Origin: Patescibacteria group bacterium
Lineage (GTDB): Bacteria > Patescibacteriota > Patescibacteriia > UBA9934
Length of the DNA stretch: 12,912 nt
Direction: 5' to 3'
NCBI GenBank assembly: GCA_030916555.1
Contig: JAUPWK010000091.1
Span: 1 to 12,912 of the forward strand
Shown here: positions 5,590 to 12,912 of the stretch, piece after piece
Layout: every line of letters begins with the position of its first letter
Position numbering within the stretch: the stretch's first letter is position 1
Program-made: the position numbers and the translations under genes
Notes under the pieces: generated by a model
What the model was told of the DNA's origin: nothing
The model's database searches: none
What the model saw: the letters and a program-made list of their open reading frames with translations, nothing else

Positions 5590-7140
5590 ATGCTCGGTAT
5601 TGTCTTTCACCTTCCACCCGTCATTGAGCACTACGTCATGGTTACTCCGATTGAAGTCATGGCAGCTCATGCCTTGCTTGCAGTTGGCTGGTTTCCAATT
5701 TTCGGCGTGCTTGTCTGGGGAATGTCCCATGTTTGGCTTGATTTCAAGCAGGAAAAATACGAACACGGACTTAAATTCGTATTGCTTGAGGTGCGCGTGC
5801 CGCAGATGGCGATCCAAACCCCAAAGGGTATGGATGTATTTTTTTCAAACCTTGCGGGCTTCCGTAGTTCGATCACGTGGCGTGAAAAGTGGTTGCTTGG
5901 AAAATCACAGCCAGTACTGTCTTTTGAAATTGTCAGCAATAGTGGTCAGGTGCAGTTTTTGATCCGCTGTATCGACAGGCAGCGAGATCTTGTCGAGGCG
6001 GATCTTTACGCTCAGTATCCCGAAGCTCAGATTACCGAGATCGAGGATTATACGCATAATATCGCTCACTCATATCCAAACGATGAGTGGGAAGCCTTTG
6101 GCGCAGAGTTTATTCTGAAAAATAAAGAGTATCTTCCTATTCGAACCTACGAGGATTTCGAGCATCAGGGAGAGAAGGATAGTCGTTTTAAGGATCCATT
6201 GCTGCCAATTCTAGAAATCATGGGCAAGATGCAACAGGGTGAAAATTTCTGGATGCAGATTTTGATTCAGCAGCCTGATGACCAAAATTGGACCAAGGAA
6301 GGCGCGAAGTATGCAGGCAAGGTCATGGGCAAGGAAGAGAAGCATGTAAAAACCATGTTTGAGGAGTTTACTGAAACTGCAATTCAGTTTCCACAGGAAA
6401 TTCTTGGACAGCTTACTGGTATTGGTGGCGCTGGAGCGCACGCAGCTGAGAAAAAAGCTGATGATTTTAGGGTGTTTAAGTTAACACCTGCTGAGAAGAT
6501 TCAGATCGAAGCGGTCACGGATAAGATTTCTAAGCTCGGTTGGTATACAAAAATTCGTGTTGTGTACTCTGCGAAGAAAAATAAATTCAGAAAAGGCATG
6601 ATGGCGGCTGCCATGAAAGGCATGATGGCATCGTACGGGAATAGCGTTGTCAATCAATTTGGTATGCACAACGCGTCTATTCCTAAGGATGACTATTTCT
6701 GGATGGAGTGGAGTTATGCTGCCAAGCAGACTACGATTGTGAACCGCTATGCGCATCGTTCAATGCATGCTGGTGCCACACACTTCATTTTGAACACAGA
6801 AGAGTTGGCGACACTCTGGCACTTCCCAGCAGCTGATGCACGTACACCGGTGCTGTCAGCCCTAGGGGCACGACGCGCCGAAGCTCCTGCGGGTTTGTCT
6901 TTCGCTGACGATCTTGATGGTGATGGTATTCCAGACTGGAAGCAACAGCATGGTAAGAGTTTGCCGGGTGCCGCTGAAGATGAGAGTGAAGATGTGCAGT
7001 TGCCTTCTCCTGCATCACCGACCGCGACTCCTGGAGAGGCTCCGGTCGCGGGGCGTCCAGCACCGCTGCCTCCGGGACTTGATTTGCATGATGAGCCTGC
7101 TGATCCTCATGCAGCAGCTCCGGGTAATTTGCCTGTTTAA
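5590..7140 (+). CDS. Membrane-anchored partner of VirD4/TraG-like ATPase
   Basis: The function is not established. From ATG 5590 the protein is 516 residues. An N-terminal hydrophobic segment (about 24-50) is probably a membrane anchor, followed by a large soluble part. I recall the NTEELATLWHFP motif (402-413) plus a following segment with EAPAGL as recurring in CPR and Gram-positive proteins linked to T4SS/HerA-type ATPases, where it precedes or is fused to the motor domain. Other features are a Met-rich helix (336-347, GMMAAAMKGMMA), a calcium-loop-like DLDGDGIPD (441-449), and a Pro/Ala/Asp-rich disordered tail (about 457-516). An upstream in-frame ATG at 5569 overlaps the extended -10 box, so I prefer 5590. 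The ATPase gene starts 20 bp later. Anchor-motor pairing is inferred from context. Confidence 0.8.
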   Translation: MLGIVFHLPPVIEHYVMVTPIEVMAAHALLAVGWFPIFGVLVWGMSHVWLDFKQEKYEHGLKFVLLEVRVPQMAIQTPKGMDVFFSNLAGFRSSITWREKWLLGKSQPVLSFEIVSNSGQVQFLIRCIDRQRDLVEADLYAQYPEAQITEIEDYTHNIAHSYPNDEWEAFGAEFILKNKEYLPIRTYEDFEHQGEKDSRFKDPLLPILEIMGKMQQGENFWMQILIQQPDDQNWTKEGAKYAGKVMGKEEKHVKTMFEEFTETAIQFPQEILGQLTGIGGAGAHAAEKKADDFRVFKLTPAEKIQIEAVTDKISKLGWYTKIRVVYSAKKNKFRKGMMAAAMKGMMASYGNSVVNQFGMHNASIPKDDYFWMEWSYAAKQTTIVNRYAHRSMHAGATHFILNTEELATLWHFPAADARTPVLSALGARRAEAPAGLSFADDLDGDGIPDWKQQHGKSLPGAAEDESEDVQLPSPASPTATPGEAPVAGRPAPLPPGLDLHDEPADPHAAAPGNLPV

Positions 7141-7160
7141 CGGCTGTTCCGTATTGCTTT

Positions 7161-9050
7161 ATGGCGAATCGCTATCCTCACGAACACGAGCAAGACGTTG
7201 TATATTTTGCAAAAACAAACTTCCGTAACCAGTTGCGGAAGTTTGGTATTAAGACTGATGACCGTCGTCGCCATGTGTATGTGGTGGGGAAGACGGGTAT
7301 GGGCAAGACCACCCTTCTTGAGAACATGATCCTGTCCGATATTTATGCCGGTCATGGTTGTTGTTATGTTGACCCGCACGGAGATACTGCTGAAAAACTC
7401 ATTGATTACATTCCATCTTGGCGTATCAACGATGTAGTGTACTTCAATCCGTCTGACGTTGAGCACCCAATTGGGTTTAACATTCTTGAGGCTATTGATC
7501 CGACCATGAAGCATTTGGTGGCTTCGGCGCTCATGTCCGTTTTCAAGAAGATCTGGGAGAACGTGTGGAGCGCTCGCATGGAGTACATTTTAAACAATAC
7601 TATTCTGGCGCTTCTCGATACCCCTGGATCAACCCTGCTTGGAGTGAATCGCATGTTGTCAGACAAGGATTTTCGTTTAGAGATCGTGAAGAATATTCAG
7701 GACCCAATTGTTAAGCAATTTTGGGTGACAGAGTTCGCCGCTTACGATGCTAAGTTTGCTACCGAGGCTGTGGCACCAATTCAAAACAAGATCGGTCAGT
7801 TTTTATCTTCATCGATTATTCGAAATATCGTTGCTCAGGCAAAGTCGTCCATCAATATTCGGGAGATGATGGACAATCAGAAGATTTTTATTATCAACCT
7901 ATCAAAGGGCCGCATTGGTGAAGACGCTATGCGACTGCTTGGAGGTATGTTGATTACGAAGATGCAGGTGGCAGCCATGGAGCGCGTGAATATTCCAGAG
8001 AAAGAGCGTGAGGATTTTTACATGTATGTAGATGAATTCCAAAATTTTGCCGTGGAGTCATTTGCAAGCATTTTGTCTGAGGCTCGCAAATATCGTTTGA
8101 ACCTCATCATGGCGCACCAGTACATTACCCAGCTTTCAGAAGAGGTTCGTGACGCAGTTTTTGGTAACGTCGGCACCATGATCACGTTCCGTGTCGGTTC
8201 ACCGGACGCTGTGTTCATGGAGAACGAATTCATGCCACGCTTTACCCCGGAAGATATTATCAATTTACCGAAAGCTGGGATTTACTTGAAGCTCATGATT
8301 GATGGTGTTGCGAGCCAGCCATTTTCCGCAACCACCTTGCCACCAATTGCTCAGCGTACAAATAGCCTTCCACGTGTTGTAGAACAATCACGTGAACGCT
8401 ACGCTGGCAATCGCGGCATGATTGAGGAGCGGGTGGCGGTATGGAGCGGGTTTGGATCCGGTGTAGATGTGGAGAAGATGATCGCTACGGTGACTCAGGC
8501 TAAGAAAGATGCTAAGAAGGCACGTTTTAGTCACGAGTACGCCTGCACACGGTGCGGAAAGACGTTTATGCTTCCGGTTGAACTTGATCGTAGCCGGCCT
8601 ATTTATTGCGAAGACTGCAAGCCGATTATTGATGCGGAGCGACAAAAATCTAAGGAGCGTGGTGGGGGTGGCGTTAAAAAGAAGCTGGCAGATGGTGAGC
8701 TTGTTGTTCGACCGACACCTGGTTCGGTCTCGTTGTCGAGTTTAGCCCCAAAGCCGGTTGTTCCGGTGGCATCACAAACGCATGTGCCAGTGAAGATTGA
8801 TTCCGCGCCGCCAGTTTCATCAGGTATTGCACCGGTCGGCATCGTTCCGTCTGGTGAGCAGATAAAAAAGAGAAAACGTAACCGTAAGCGTAAGCCACGT
8901 CCGAATAGTCAGCCAATGCAACCTTCCGGTGATGTTGCGCCAGCGCCTGTTATTCCACATCCAAAGCCGCCCACACAAAGCGTCCCAGTAGCACCTGAGC
9001 CTGCTCCTACCCCAGTGTTGCCGGGTGAGCGGATTAGCTTCGATACATAG
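7161..9050 (+). CDS. VirD4/TraG-like ATPase with zinc ribbon and basic Pro-rich tail
   Basis: The 629-residue protein is a P-loop motor of the VirD4/TraG/HerA group, which moves DNA or protein through membrane channels. Walker A is GKTGMGKTT (43-51), Walker B is FYMYVDEF (286-293), and a sensor-like AHQYITQL lies at 318-325. The ATPase core ends near 400. A helical linker follows, then a four-cysteine zinc ribbon (Cys462, 465, 483, 486; CTRC and YCEDC), then a long Pro/Val/Ala-rich disordered tail with a very basic cluster (569-580). There is no membrane helix, unlike classical VirD4, so the 5590 product may supply the anchor. It starts 20 bp after that gene without a Shine-Dalgarno sequence; uppP follows 3 bp after the stop. 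Substrate (DNA transfer, DNA uptake or other) is unknown, and no relaxase or other T4SS gene is in the window. Confidence 0.88.
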   Translation: MANRYPHEHEQDVVYFAKTNFRNQLRKFGIKTDDRRRHVYVVGKTGMGKTTLLENMILSDIYAGHGCCYVDPHGDTAEKLIDYIPSWRINDVVYFNPSDVEHPIGFNILEAIDPTMKHLVASALMSVFKKIWENVWSARMEYILNNTILALLDTPGSTLLGVNRMLSDKDFRLEIVKNIQDPIVKQFWVTEFAAYDAKFATEAVAPIQNKIGQFLSSSIIRNIVAQAKSSINIREMMDNQKIFIINLSKGRIGEDAMRLLGGMLITKMQVAAMERVNIPEKEREDFYMYVDEFQNFAVESFASILSEARKYRLNLIMAHQYITQLSEEVRDAVFGNVGTMITFRVGSPDAVFMENEFMPRFTPEDIINLPKAGIYLKLMIDGVASQPFSATTLPPIAQRTNSLPRVVEQSRERYAGNRGMIEERVAVWSGFGSGVDVEKMIATVTQAKKDAKKARFSHEYACTRCGKTFMLPVELDRSRPIYCEDCKPIIDAERQKSKERGGGGVKKKLADGELVVRPTPGSVSLSSLAPKPVVPVASQTHVPVKIDSAPPVSSGIAPVGIVPSGEQIKKRKRNRKRKPRPNSQPMQPSGDVAPAPVIPHPKPPTQSVPVAPEPAPTPVLPGERISFDT

Positions 9051-9053
9051 TGT

Positions 9054-9842
9054 ATGACCGTGTTACAGGCCATTGTGCTTGGGGCCGTGCAGGGCCTCAC
9101 GGAGTTTTTGCCGGTTTCAAGTTCTGGCCACTTAATTTTGGTTCCAGCTTTGCTTGGTTGGTCCGCTCAACCACTTGCGTTTGATCTTATAATTCACATT
9201 GCGACTTTATTTGCAGTCGTGATTGCGTTGCGCACGGATATTCTGTGGTTATGGGAGGGTTTGTGGAAGCGCGATAAAGCGAGGATTCAGTTAGCTTGGA
9301 AACTTGCCGCCGCGACTGTGCCGGCCTTAGCGGTGGGTTTTGCATTCAATGATTGGCTTGAGGGTTTTCGAGGAGTGCAAGTAGTTGCGGTATCTTTGAT
9401 TGTCTGGGGTTTTCTGCTTGGCTTAGCGGACAGATTTTCGGCCATGATGCGTGGACAGGTAAAGGATTTAGGGAAAATTCTTTGGTGGCAAGCGATGTTG
9501 ATTGGTATTATTCAAATTTGCTCATTTATTCCAGGTACCTCTCGCTCAGGTTCAACAATGACCGCAGGCTTGTTTTCTGGGCTTGATCGGGTAGCTGCTG
9601 CCCGTTTTTCATTCTTACTCGCCATTCCCGTGACGGCAGCAGCAGGTGCTTCTGCTTTGCTTGATGTGACCGAGCACGGACTTGATGTGACGCTACTTCC
9701 CATGCTTGCAGGCTTCGCCTCAGCCTTTTTATTTGGGATTTTAGCCATTCGTTTGTTGTTGATTGTTGTGAAGAATGCTAGCTTTATGTGGTTTGCGGTG
9801 TACCGGATTGCGCTTGGTGTCTTTATTCTTTTTTACCTCTAA
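9054..9842 (+). CDS. uppP: Undecaprenyl-diphosphatase UppP (BacA family)
   Basis: This integral membrane enzyme dephosphorylates undecaprenyl diphosphate to recycle the lipid carrier for peptidoglycan and other surface polymers; the family also confers bacitracin tolerance. It is 262 residues, close to the usual 265-275. Both family motifs are complete: QGLTEFLPVSSSGHL (13-27, with Glu17 and the Ser cluster) and PGTSRSGSTMTAGL (160-173, with Arg164), and several hydrophobic helices cover the rest. ATG 9054 begins 3 bp after the ATPase stop and matches the family N-terminus. No Shine-Dalgarno sequence is visible, which suggests coupled translation. It complements murI as a second cell-wall gene in the window. 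Confidence 0.96.
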   Translation: MTVLQAIVLGAVQGLTEFLPVSSSGHLILVPALLGWSAQPLAFDLIIHIATLFAVVIALRTDILWLWEGLWKRDKARIQLAWKLAAATVPALAVGFAFNDWLEGFRGVQVVAVSLIVWGFLLGLADRFSAMMRGQVKDLGKILWWQAMLIGIIQICSFIPGTSRSGSTMTAGLFSGLDRVAAARFSFLLAIPVTAAAGASALLDVTEHGLDVTLLPMLAGFASAFLFGILAIRLLLIVVKNASFMWFAVYRIALGVFILFYL

Positions 9843-9859
9843 GGTAAGGTGCTGGCACT

Positions 9860-10714
9860 ATGGAATTGCAGCGCGAACACGCCGTGTGGTCAGACTACGA
9901 GCTTTTGGATTCGGGTGACTTTGAAAAGCTCGAACGGTTTGGTGATATTTTAATGGTGCGCCCAGAGCCTCAGGCACTTTGGAAGAAAGCTGACCCTCAG
10001 GCTTGGTCAGCTGCTCATTTGGTGTATTCGCGTAAAGGTAGAGAAGGGGAGTGGCAGAGTTATAAAAATGTACCAGAGTCTTGGGAAGTATCTTGGGAAA
10101 ATTTGAGATTTCACATTCGACCTACCTCGTTTAAACACACGGGTCTTTTTCCTGAACAGGCAAGTAATTGGAAGTATCTTCGTAGCCACTTGAAACCAGG
10201 GCAGAAAGTTTTGAATTTATTTGGCTATACGGGCGGAGCTTCTGTAGCTGCGGCTTCAGTTGATGCTGACGTCACGCATTGTGATGCGAGTAAGCCGGTG
10301 GTGACCTGGGGTAGAGAAAATCTTGAACTTTCCGGGTTAGGTGATAAAAAAGTTCGTTGGATTGTAGATGATGCACAGCGTTTTGTGGCGAGAGAGATTC
10401 GTCGTGAAAATGTGTATGACGCTATTCTTATGGATCCTCCGGCTTTTGGCCGTGGTCCGGAGGGGGAAGTGTGGCAATTCGAAAATCACCTGCCGCTTCT
10501 CCTTGATGAGTGTGCCAAGATTCTCAATCGTGAACACGGTATGTTGCTTGTGAACGCTTATTCGCTCGGCTTCCCTGGTTTAGCCGTTGAAAATATGGTG
10601 AAGACGGCTGTACCTTTTGCCAAGCATTTTGAAACGGTAGAGTTAACCCTCAAAGAAACTTCAGAGCGCGGTTTTGAATTACCGACAGGTGTGGTGGTTC
10701 GGGCCACGTGGTAA
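9860..10714 (+). CDS. Class I SAM-dependent methyltransferase, RlmI/RlmK-like
   Basis: The 284-residue protein has a Rossmann methyltransferase core. The SAM-binding motif I is VLNLFGYTGGASVAAA (117-132), the acidic end of strand 2 is VTHCDASK (138-145), and motif IV is MDPPAFGRGPEGEVW (191-205). The NLF-Y-TG and DPPAF signatures are typical of 23S rRNA cytosine/guanine methyltransferases of the RlmI/RlmL-K group. It lacks the PUA domain of RlmI; instead residues 1-85 form a short N-terminal domain seen in stand-alone members often annotated only as methyltransferase. The exact target base is therefore not assigned. ATG 9860 follows uppP by 17 bp; AAGGT 9 nt before it is a possible weak Shine-Dalgarno sequence. 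The next gene starts 8 bp after its stop. Confidence 0.85.
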   Translation: MELQREHAVWSDYELLDSGDFEKLERFGDILMVRPEPQALWKKADPQAWSAAHLVYSRKGREGEWQSYKNVPESWEVSWENLRFHIRPTSFKHTGLFPEQASNWKYLRSHLKPGQKVLNLFGYTGGASVAAASVDADVTHCDASKPVVTWGRENLELSGLGDKKVRWIVDDAQRFVAREIRRENVYDAILMDPPAFGRGPEGEVWQFENHLPLLLDECAKILNREHGMLLVNAYSLGFPGLAVENMVKTAVPFAKHFETVELTLKETSERGFELPTGVVVRATW

Positions 10715-10717
10715 GGA
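10713..10717 (+). promoter_or_regulatory. Shine-Dalgarno site for the pseudouridine synthase
   Basis: AAGGA lies 5 nt before GTG 10723 and overlaps the stop of the preceding methyltransferase gene. It is the only convincing ribosome binding site seen here, and it decides GTG 10723 over GTG 10708. Confidence 0.55.
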
Positions 10718-10722
10718 ACTTT

Positions 10723-11382
10723 GTGCAAATTCTTTTTGAAGACAATCATTTAATTGCTATCAATAAACCCCACGGCCAATTAGTGCAGGCTGATGAGGGC
10801 GGGGAATTGTCATTGCTTGATGAGGTGAAGGCCATGATTAAGGATCGTGATCAGAAGCCGGGGAATGTTTTTGTTGGTTTACTGCATCGATTAGACCGAC
10901 CTGTTGGAGGTGTGGTGTTGTTTGCTAAAACAAGTAAAGGAGCTAGTCGTTTATCAGATCAATTCCGCCGTCACACCATTGATAAGGTGTATTGGGCGAT
11001 GGTTGAGGGCCGGCCGGGGAAGACAGCCGGCGAGGTGATTCAGTGGCTTGTTAAGGATGAGGCGAGTAATATTGTCACCGCCTATGACCACGAGCTTGCG
11101 GGTAGCCAGCGTGCTGAACTGAGTTATCGAGTAATTGAAGAGAGTGGTGGCAAGACACTCATTGAGGTCAGACCTAAGACCGGTCGACCGCACCAAATTC
11201 GGGTTGCGATGTCATCGCTTGATTGCCCAATTGTTGGGGACTTAAAATACGGTGCAAAAATCAAGCTCAATCACGATATTGCCTTATTTGCCCGGTCATT
11301 GGCTTTTGATCATCCTATCAGTAAAGAGCGGATTACGGTCACGGCGGAGCCGACCCTAGAAATTTTTCGTGAGATAGGCTAA
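10723..11382 (+). CDS. RluA-family pseudouridine synthase
   Basis: This is an RNA pseudouridine synthase of the RluA/RluC/RluD family that isomerises uridine in rRNA or tRNA. The catalytic motif HRLDRPVGGVVLFAKT (55-70) carries the essential Asp58, and the conserved RPKTGRPHQIRVAMSS segment with IVGDLKYGA is also present. At 219 residues with no S4 domain it resembles the short RluA form; target position cannot be told from sequence. I chose GTG 10723 because AAGGA (10713-10717) sits 5 nt upstream, the clearest Shine-Dalgarno site in the window, and the protein then begins MQILFEDNHLIAINKP as in relatives. GTG 10708 is an alternative, overlapping the methyltransferase stop. mnmA begins 11 bp after the stop. 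Confidence 0.9.
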   Translation: MQILFEDNHLIAINKPHGQLVQADEGGELSLLDEVKAMIKDRDQKPGNVFVGLLHRLDRPVGGVVLFAKTSKGASRLSDQFRRHTIDKVYWAMVEGRPGKTAGEVIQWLVKDEASNIVTAYDHELAGSQRAELSYRVIEESGGKTLIEVRPKTGRPHQIRVAMSSLDCPIVGDLKYGAKIKLNHDIALFARSLAFDHPISKERITVTAEPTLEIFREIG

Positions 11383-11393
11383 ACTAGGCCGTT

Positions 11394-12473
11394 ATGGCCA
11401 AACCACGAGTATTACTTGGCATGAGCGGTGGTGTCGACAGTTCTGTGTCGGCGATTTTGTTGTTGGAAGCTGGGTATGAGGTGATTGGGGGGTTCATGAA
11501 GAATTGGTCAGATGGCGCCGATGATACTGAGTGTTCTTGGAAAGCAGAACGCCGTGACGCAATGCGTGTAGCTGCACAGCTTGGTATTGAGTTCCATACT
11601 TTCGATTTTGAAGCCGAGTATCGCAAGCTCGTGTATGAGTACATGATTGCTGAGTACAAGGCTGGTCGCACGCCAAACCCGGACGTGCTGTGTAACAAGT
11701 ACATGAAATTTGATCTGTTCATGCGCGAAGCTGACAGGCTCGGTTGCGAGTTCGTGGCCACGGGTCACTATGCTCGCGTGACTCGTGACGGTGACGGCAC
11801 GACGCACTTACTTGCTGGAGTTGATGCGAATAAAGATCAAAGCTACTTCTTGTGTCAGTTGACCCAATCTCAGCTCTCGCGAGTCTTGTTTCCAATTGGT
11901 GATCTTGAAAAATCCGCGGTTCGCGAGCTTGCCCGTAAGCACAAGCTTGTGGTTGCGGAGAAGAAAGATAGTCAAGGCATTTGTTTTGTTGGCAAAGTTG
12001 ACATGCAAGATTTCTTAGAGGCTCGAATTCAGCCACATGAGGGCAATATCGTCACTACTGGCGGTGAGATTATTGGTCAGCACCGTGGGTTTGAGTTTTA
12101 TACTATTGGTCAGCGCGGGGGACTTGGAATAGGCGGGGGTACGCCGTATTACGTGGTTGAACGCCGACCACAGACGAATGAAGTGATTGTGGCGGTGGGC
12201 GACGAGGATTCAGCTCTGTTCAGGTCCGAGCTCGTGGCAACTCATTTGACCGAAACTCTTGAGGGTAACCTTGCCAAATATGCCGGGCAGAAAATCTTTG
12301 CTCGCATCCGCTATCGCCAACCCTTGGCATTGTGTCGGGTTGAGCCTGAGGCGAGCGCTGAACGTTCGACCGTTAAGGTTGTATTCGAACAGCCACAGCG
12401 TGCTGTGGCTCCGGGTCAGTTTATTGCATTCTACGTTCAAGACGAACTTATTGGTTCGGGTATCATTATGTAA
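11394..12473 (+). CDS. mnmA: tRNA-specific 2-thiouridylase MnmA
   Basis: MnmA thiolates wobble uridine 34 (s2U) of tRNA-Lys, Glu and Gln, adenylating the base with ATP and taking sulfur from a persulfide relay. It is 359 residues, normal length. The N-terminal PP-loop is GMSGGVDSSVSA (9-20). The catalytic cysteines are Cys100 in TPNPDVLCNKYMKF and Cys197 in DSQGICFVGKVDM, matching the E. coli pair. Substrate-binding ATGHYAR (122-128) and DQSYFL (148-153) are present, as is the C-terminal beta-barrel beginning near 215. ATG 11394 is the family start. TAAACT 8 nt before it could be a -10 box for internal initiation, but no -35 box supports it and there is no Shine-Dalgarno sequence. With TrhO it is the second U34 modifier in the window. 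Confidence 0.96.
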   Translation: MAKPRVLLGMSGGVDSSVSAILLLEAGYEVIGGFMKNWSDGADDTECSWKAERRDAMRVAAQLGIEFHTFDFEAEYRKLVYEYMIAEYKAGRTPNPDVLCNKYMKFDLFMREADRLGCEFVATGHYARVTRDGDGTTHLLAGVDANKDQSYFLCQLTQSQLSRVLFPIGDLEKSAVRELARKHKLVVAEKKDSQGICFVGKVDMQDFLEARIQPHEGNIVTTGGEIIGQHRGFEFYTIGQRGGLGIGGGTPYYVVERRPQTNEVIVAVGDEDSALFRSELVATHLTETLEGNLAKYAGQKIFARIRYRQPLALCRVEPEASAERSTVKVVFEQPQRAVAPGQFIAFYVQDELIGSGIIM

Positions 12474-12475
12474 CT

Positions 12476-12912
12476 ATGGCGATTGTCTCGATGTTGCTTA
12501 CAGTGCTCGGTTTGGCAATGTTTGAAACCATTTCAAGCATTGATAACGCGATTATTAATGCCGAAGTTTTGAGCGGCATGAGTCAGAAGGCACGGAAGTG
12601 GTTTTTGTTCTGGGGGATTTTGTTTGCGGTCTTTATCGTTCGTGGTGCCTTACCCTGGTTAATAGTCTGGGCAACGACTCCGAGCCTTGGGTTATTTGGG
12701 TCGCTGACGGCTACTTTTAGCAACGATCCGAGCGTCCATGCTGCGATTGAGAGTTCGGCGCCTATTCTCTTGGTTGGTGGAGGAACATTTCTCGTGTTCT
12801 TGTTTTTGCACTGGCTCTTTCTTGAGACCAAGCATTTTGGTTTGCCAGGTGAGGCATTTATTGCTCGACAGGGGGTATGGTTTTACGCCGTGGTTTCGGT
12901 TCTACTCGTTGG
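12476..12912 (+). CDS. DUF475/TerC-like integral membrane protein, truncated by window edge
   Basis: This frame opens with ATG 12476, 2 bp after the mnmA stop, and runs off the right edge after 145 residues. The first helix holds FETISSIDNAIINAEVL (16-32), whose acidic residue plus Asp-Asn pair is the membrane motif of the TerC/DUF475 group (LE-x2-LS-x-DNA pattern). It is followed by a cytoplasmic loop GMSQKARKW, a second helix (about 42-67), a polar loop, a third helix (about 95-118) ending in FLETKHF, and the start of a fourth. TerC-like proteins are linked to metal ion handling (for example Mn2+ efflux) and tellurite resistance; DUF475 itself has no proven role. It is probably translated with mnmA, and no Shine-Dalgarno sequence is visible. 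Confidence 0.8.
   Translation, partial: MAIVSMLLTVLGLAMFETISSIDNAIINAEVLSGMSQKARKWFLFWGILFAVFIVRGALPWLIVWATTPSLGLFGSLTATFSNDPSVHAAIESSAPILLVGGGTFLVFLFLHWLFLETKHFGLPGEAFIARQGVWFYAVVSVLLV

Noticed and set aside
8509..8842. Overlapping frames of 60-90 codons on both strands within the ATPase gene
   Set aside because: They are shadows of a Pro/Val/Ala-rich coding stretch, with no motif or start signal of their own.
11719..12036. 105-residue minus-strand frame inside mnmA
   Set aside because: It is antisense to conserved MnmA catalytic motifs and its composition does not look like a real protein.
1..12912. CRISPR array, tRNA, rRNA, IS element or prophage
   Set aside because: I saw no regularly spaced repeats, cloverleaf-like RNA genes, transposase motifs or phage genes on either strand.

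Overview
The window looks like chromosomal DNA of a bacterium from the Patescibacteria/CPR radiation. I infer this mainly from a membrane-protein plus VirD4/TraG-like ATPase pair with a zinc ribbon and Pro/Lys-rich tail, an SD-poor set of start codons, a chimeric SecD, and tightly packed genes. The phylum call is recall-based and moderately uncertain. TGA is used as a normal stop (end of murI), so code 11 fits and the Gracilibacteria/Absconditabacteria code does not. I saw no tRNA, rRNA, CRISPR array, IS element or phage gene, and no gene-free stretch over 300 bp.

Layout. (1) Positions 2-181 hold the 3' end of a Nudix hydrolase gene. It converges on trhO (minus strand), and one perfect 12-bp bidirectional terminator hairpin lies between them. 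(2) trhO is divergent from murI (glutamate racemase), which is followed by a small coiled-coil protein of unknown function. (3) secD-secF form a two-gene operon with its own sigma70-type promoter and a strong terminator. (4) A long plus-strand run starts at an extended -10 promoter near 5570: membrane protein, VirD4/TraG-like ATPase, uppP, rRNA-type methyltransferase, RluA-type pseudouridine synthase, mnmA, and a truncated DUF475/TerC-like membrane protein. The gaps are 2-20 bp, so this is probably one transcript.

Functional themes. Envelope: MurI makes D-glutamate for peptidoglycan, UppP recycles the undecaprenyl carrier, and SecDF drives late steps of protein export. Translation: TrhO and MnmA both act on wobble uridine 34 of tRNA, and the methyltransferase and pseudouridine synthase are RNA modifiers. 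DNA or protein transfer: the 5590 and 7161 products look like a membrane anchor and motor ATPase related to T4SS coupling proteins.

The most notable observation is that SecD carries an insertion of about 235 residues in its extracytoplasmic P1 domain, containing one clear and one degenerate parvulin (PpiC-type) prolyl-isomerase domain. The Sec translocase would thus have a built-in foldase on the exit side. A second pattern is that three promoters place their -10 box only 10-11 nt before the ATG, implying leaderless mRNAs, and most other starts lack a Shine-Dalgarno sequence.
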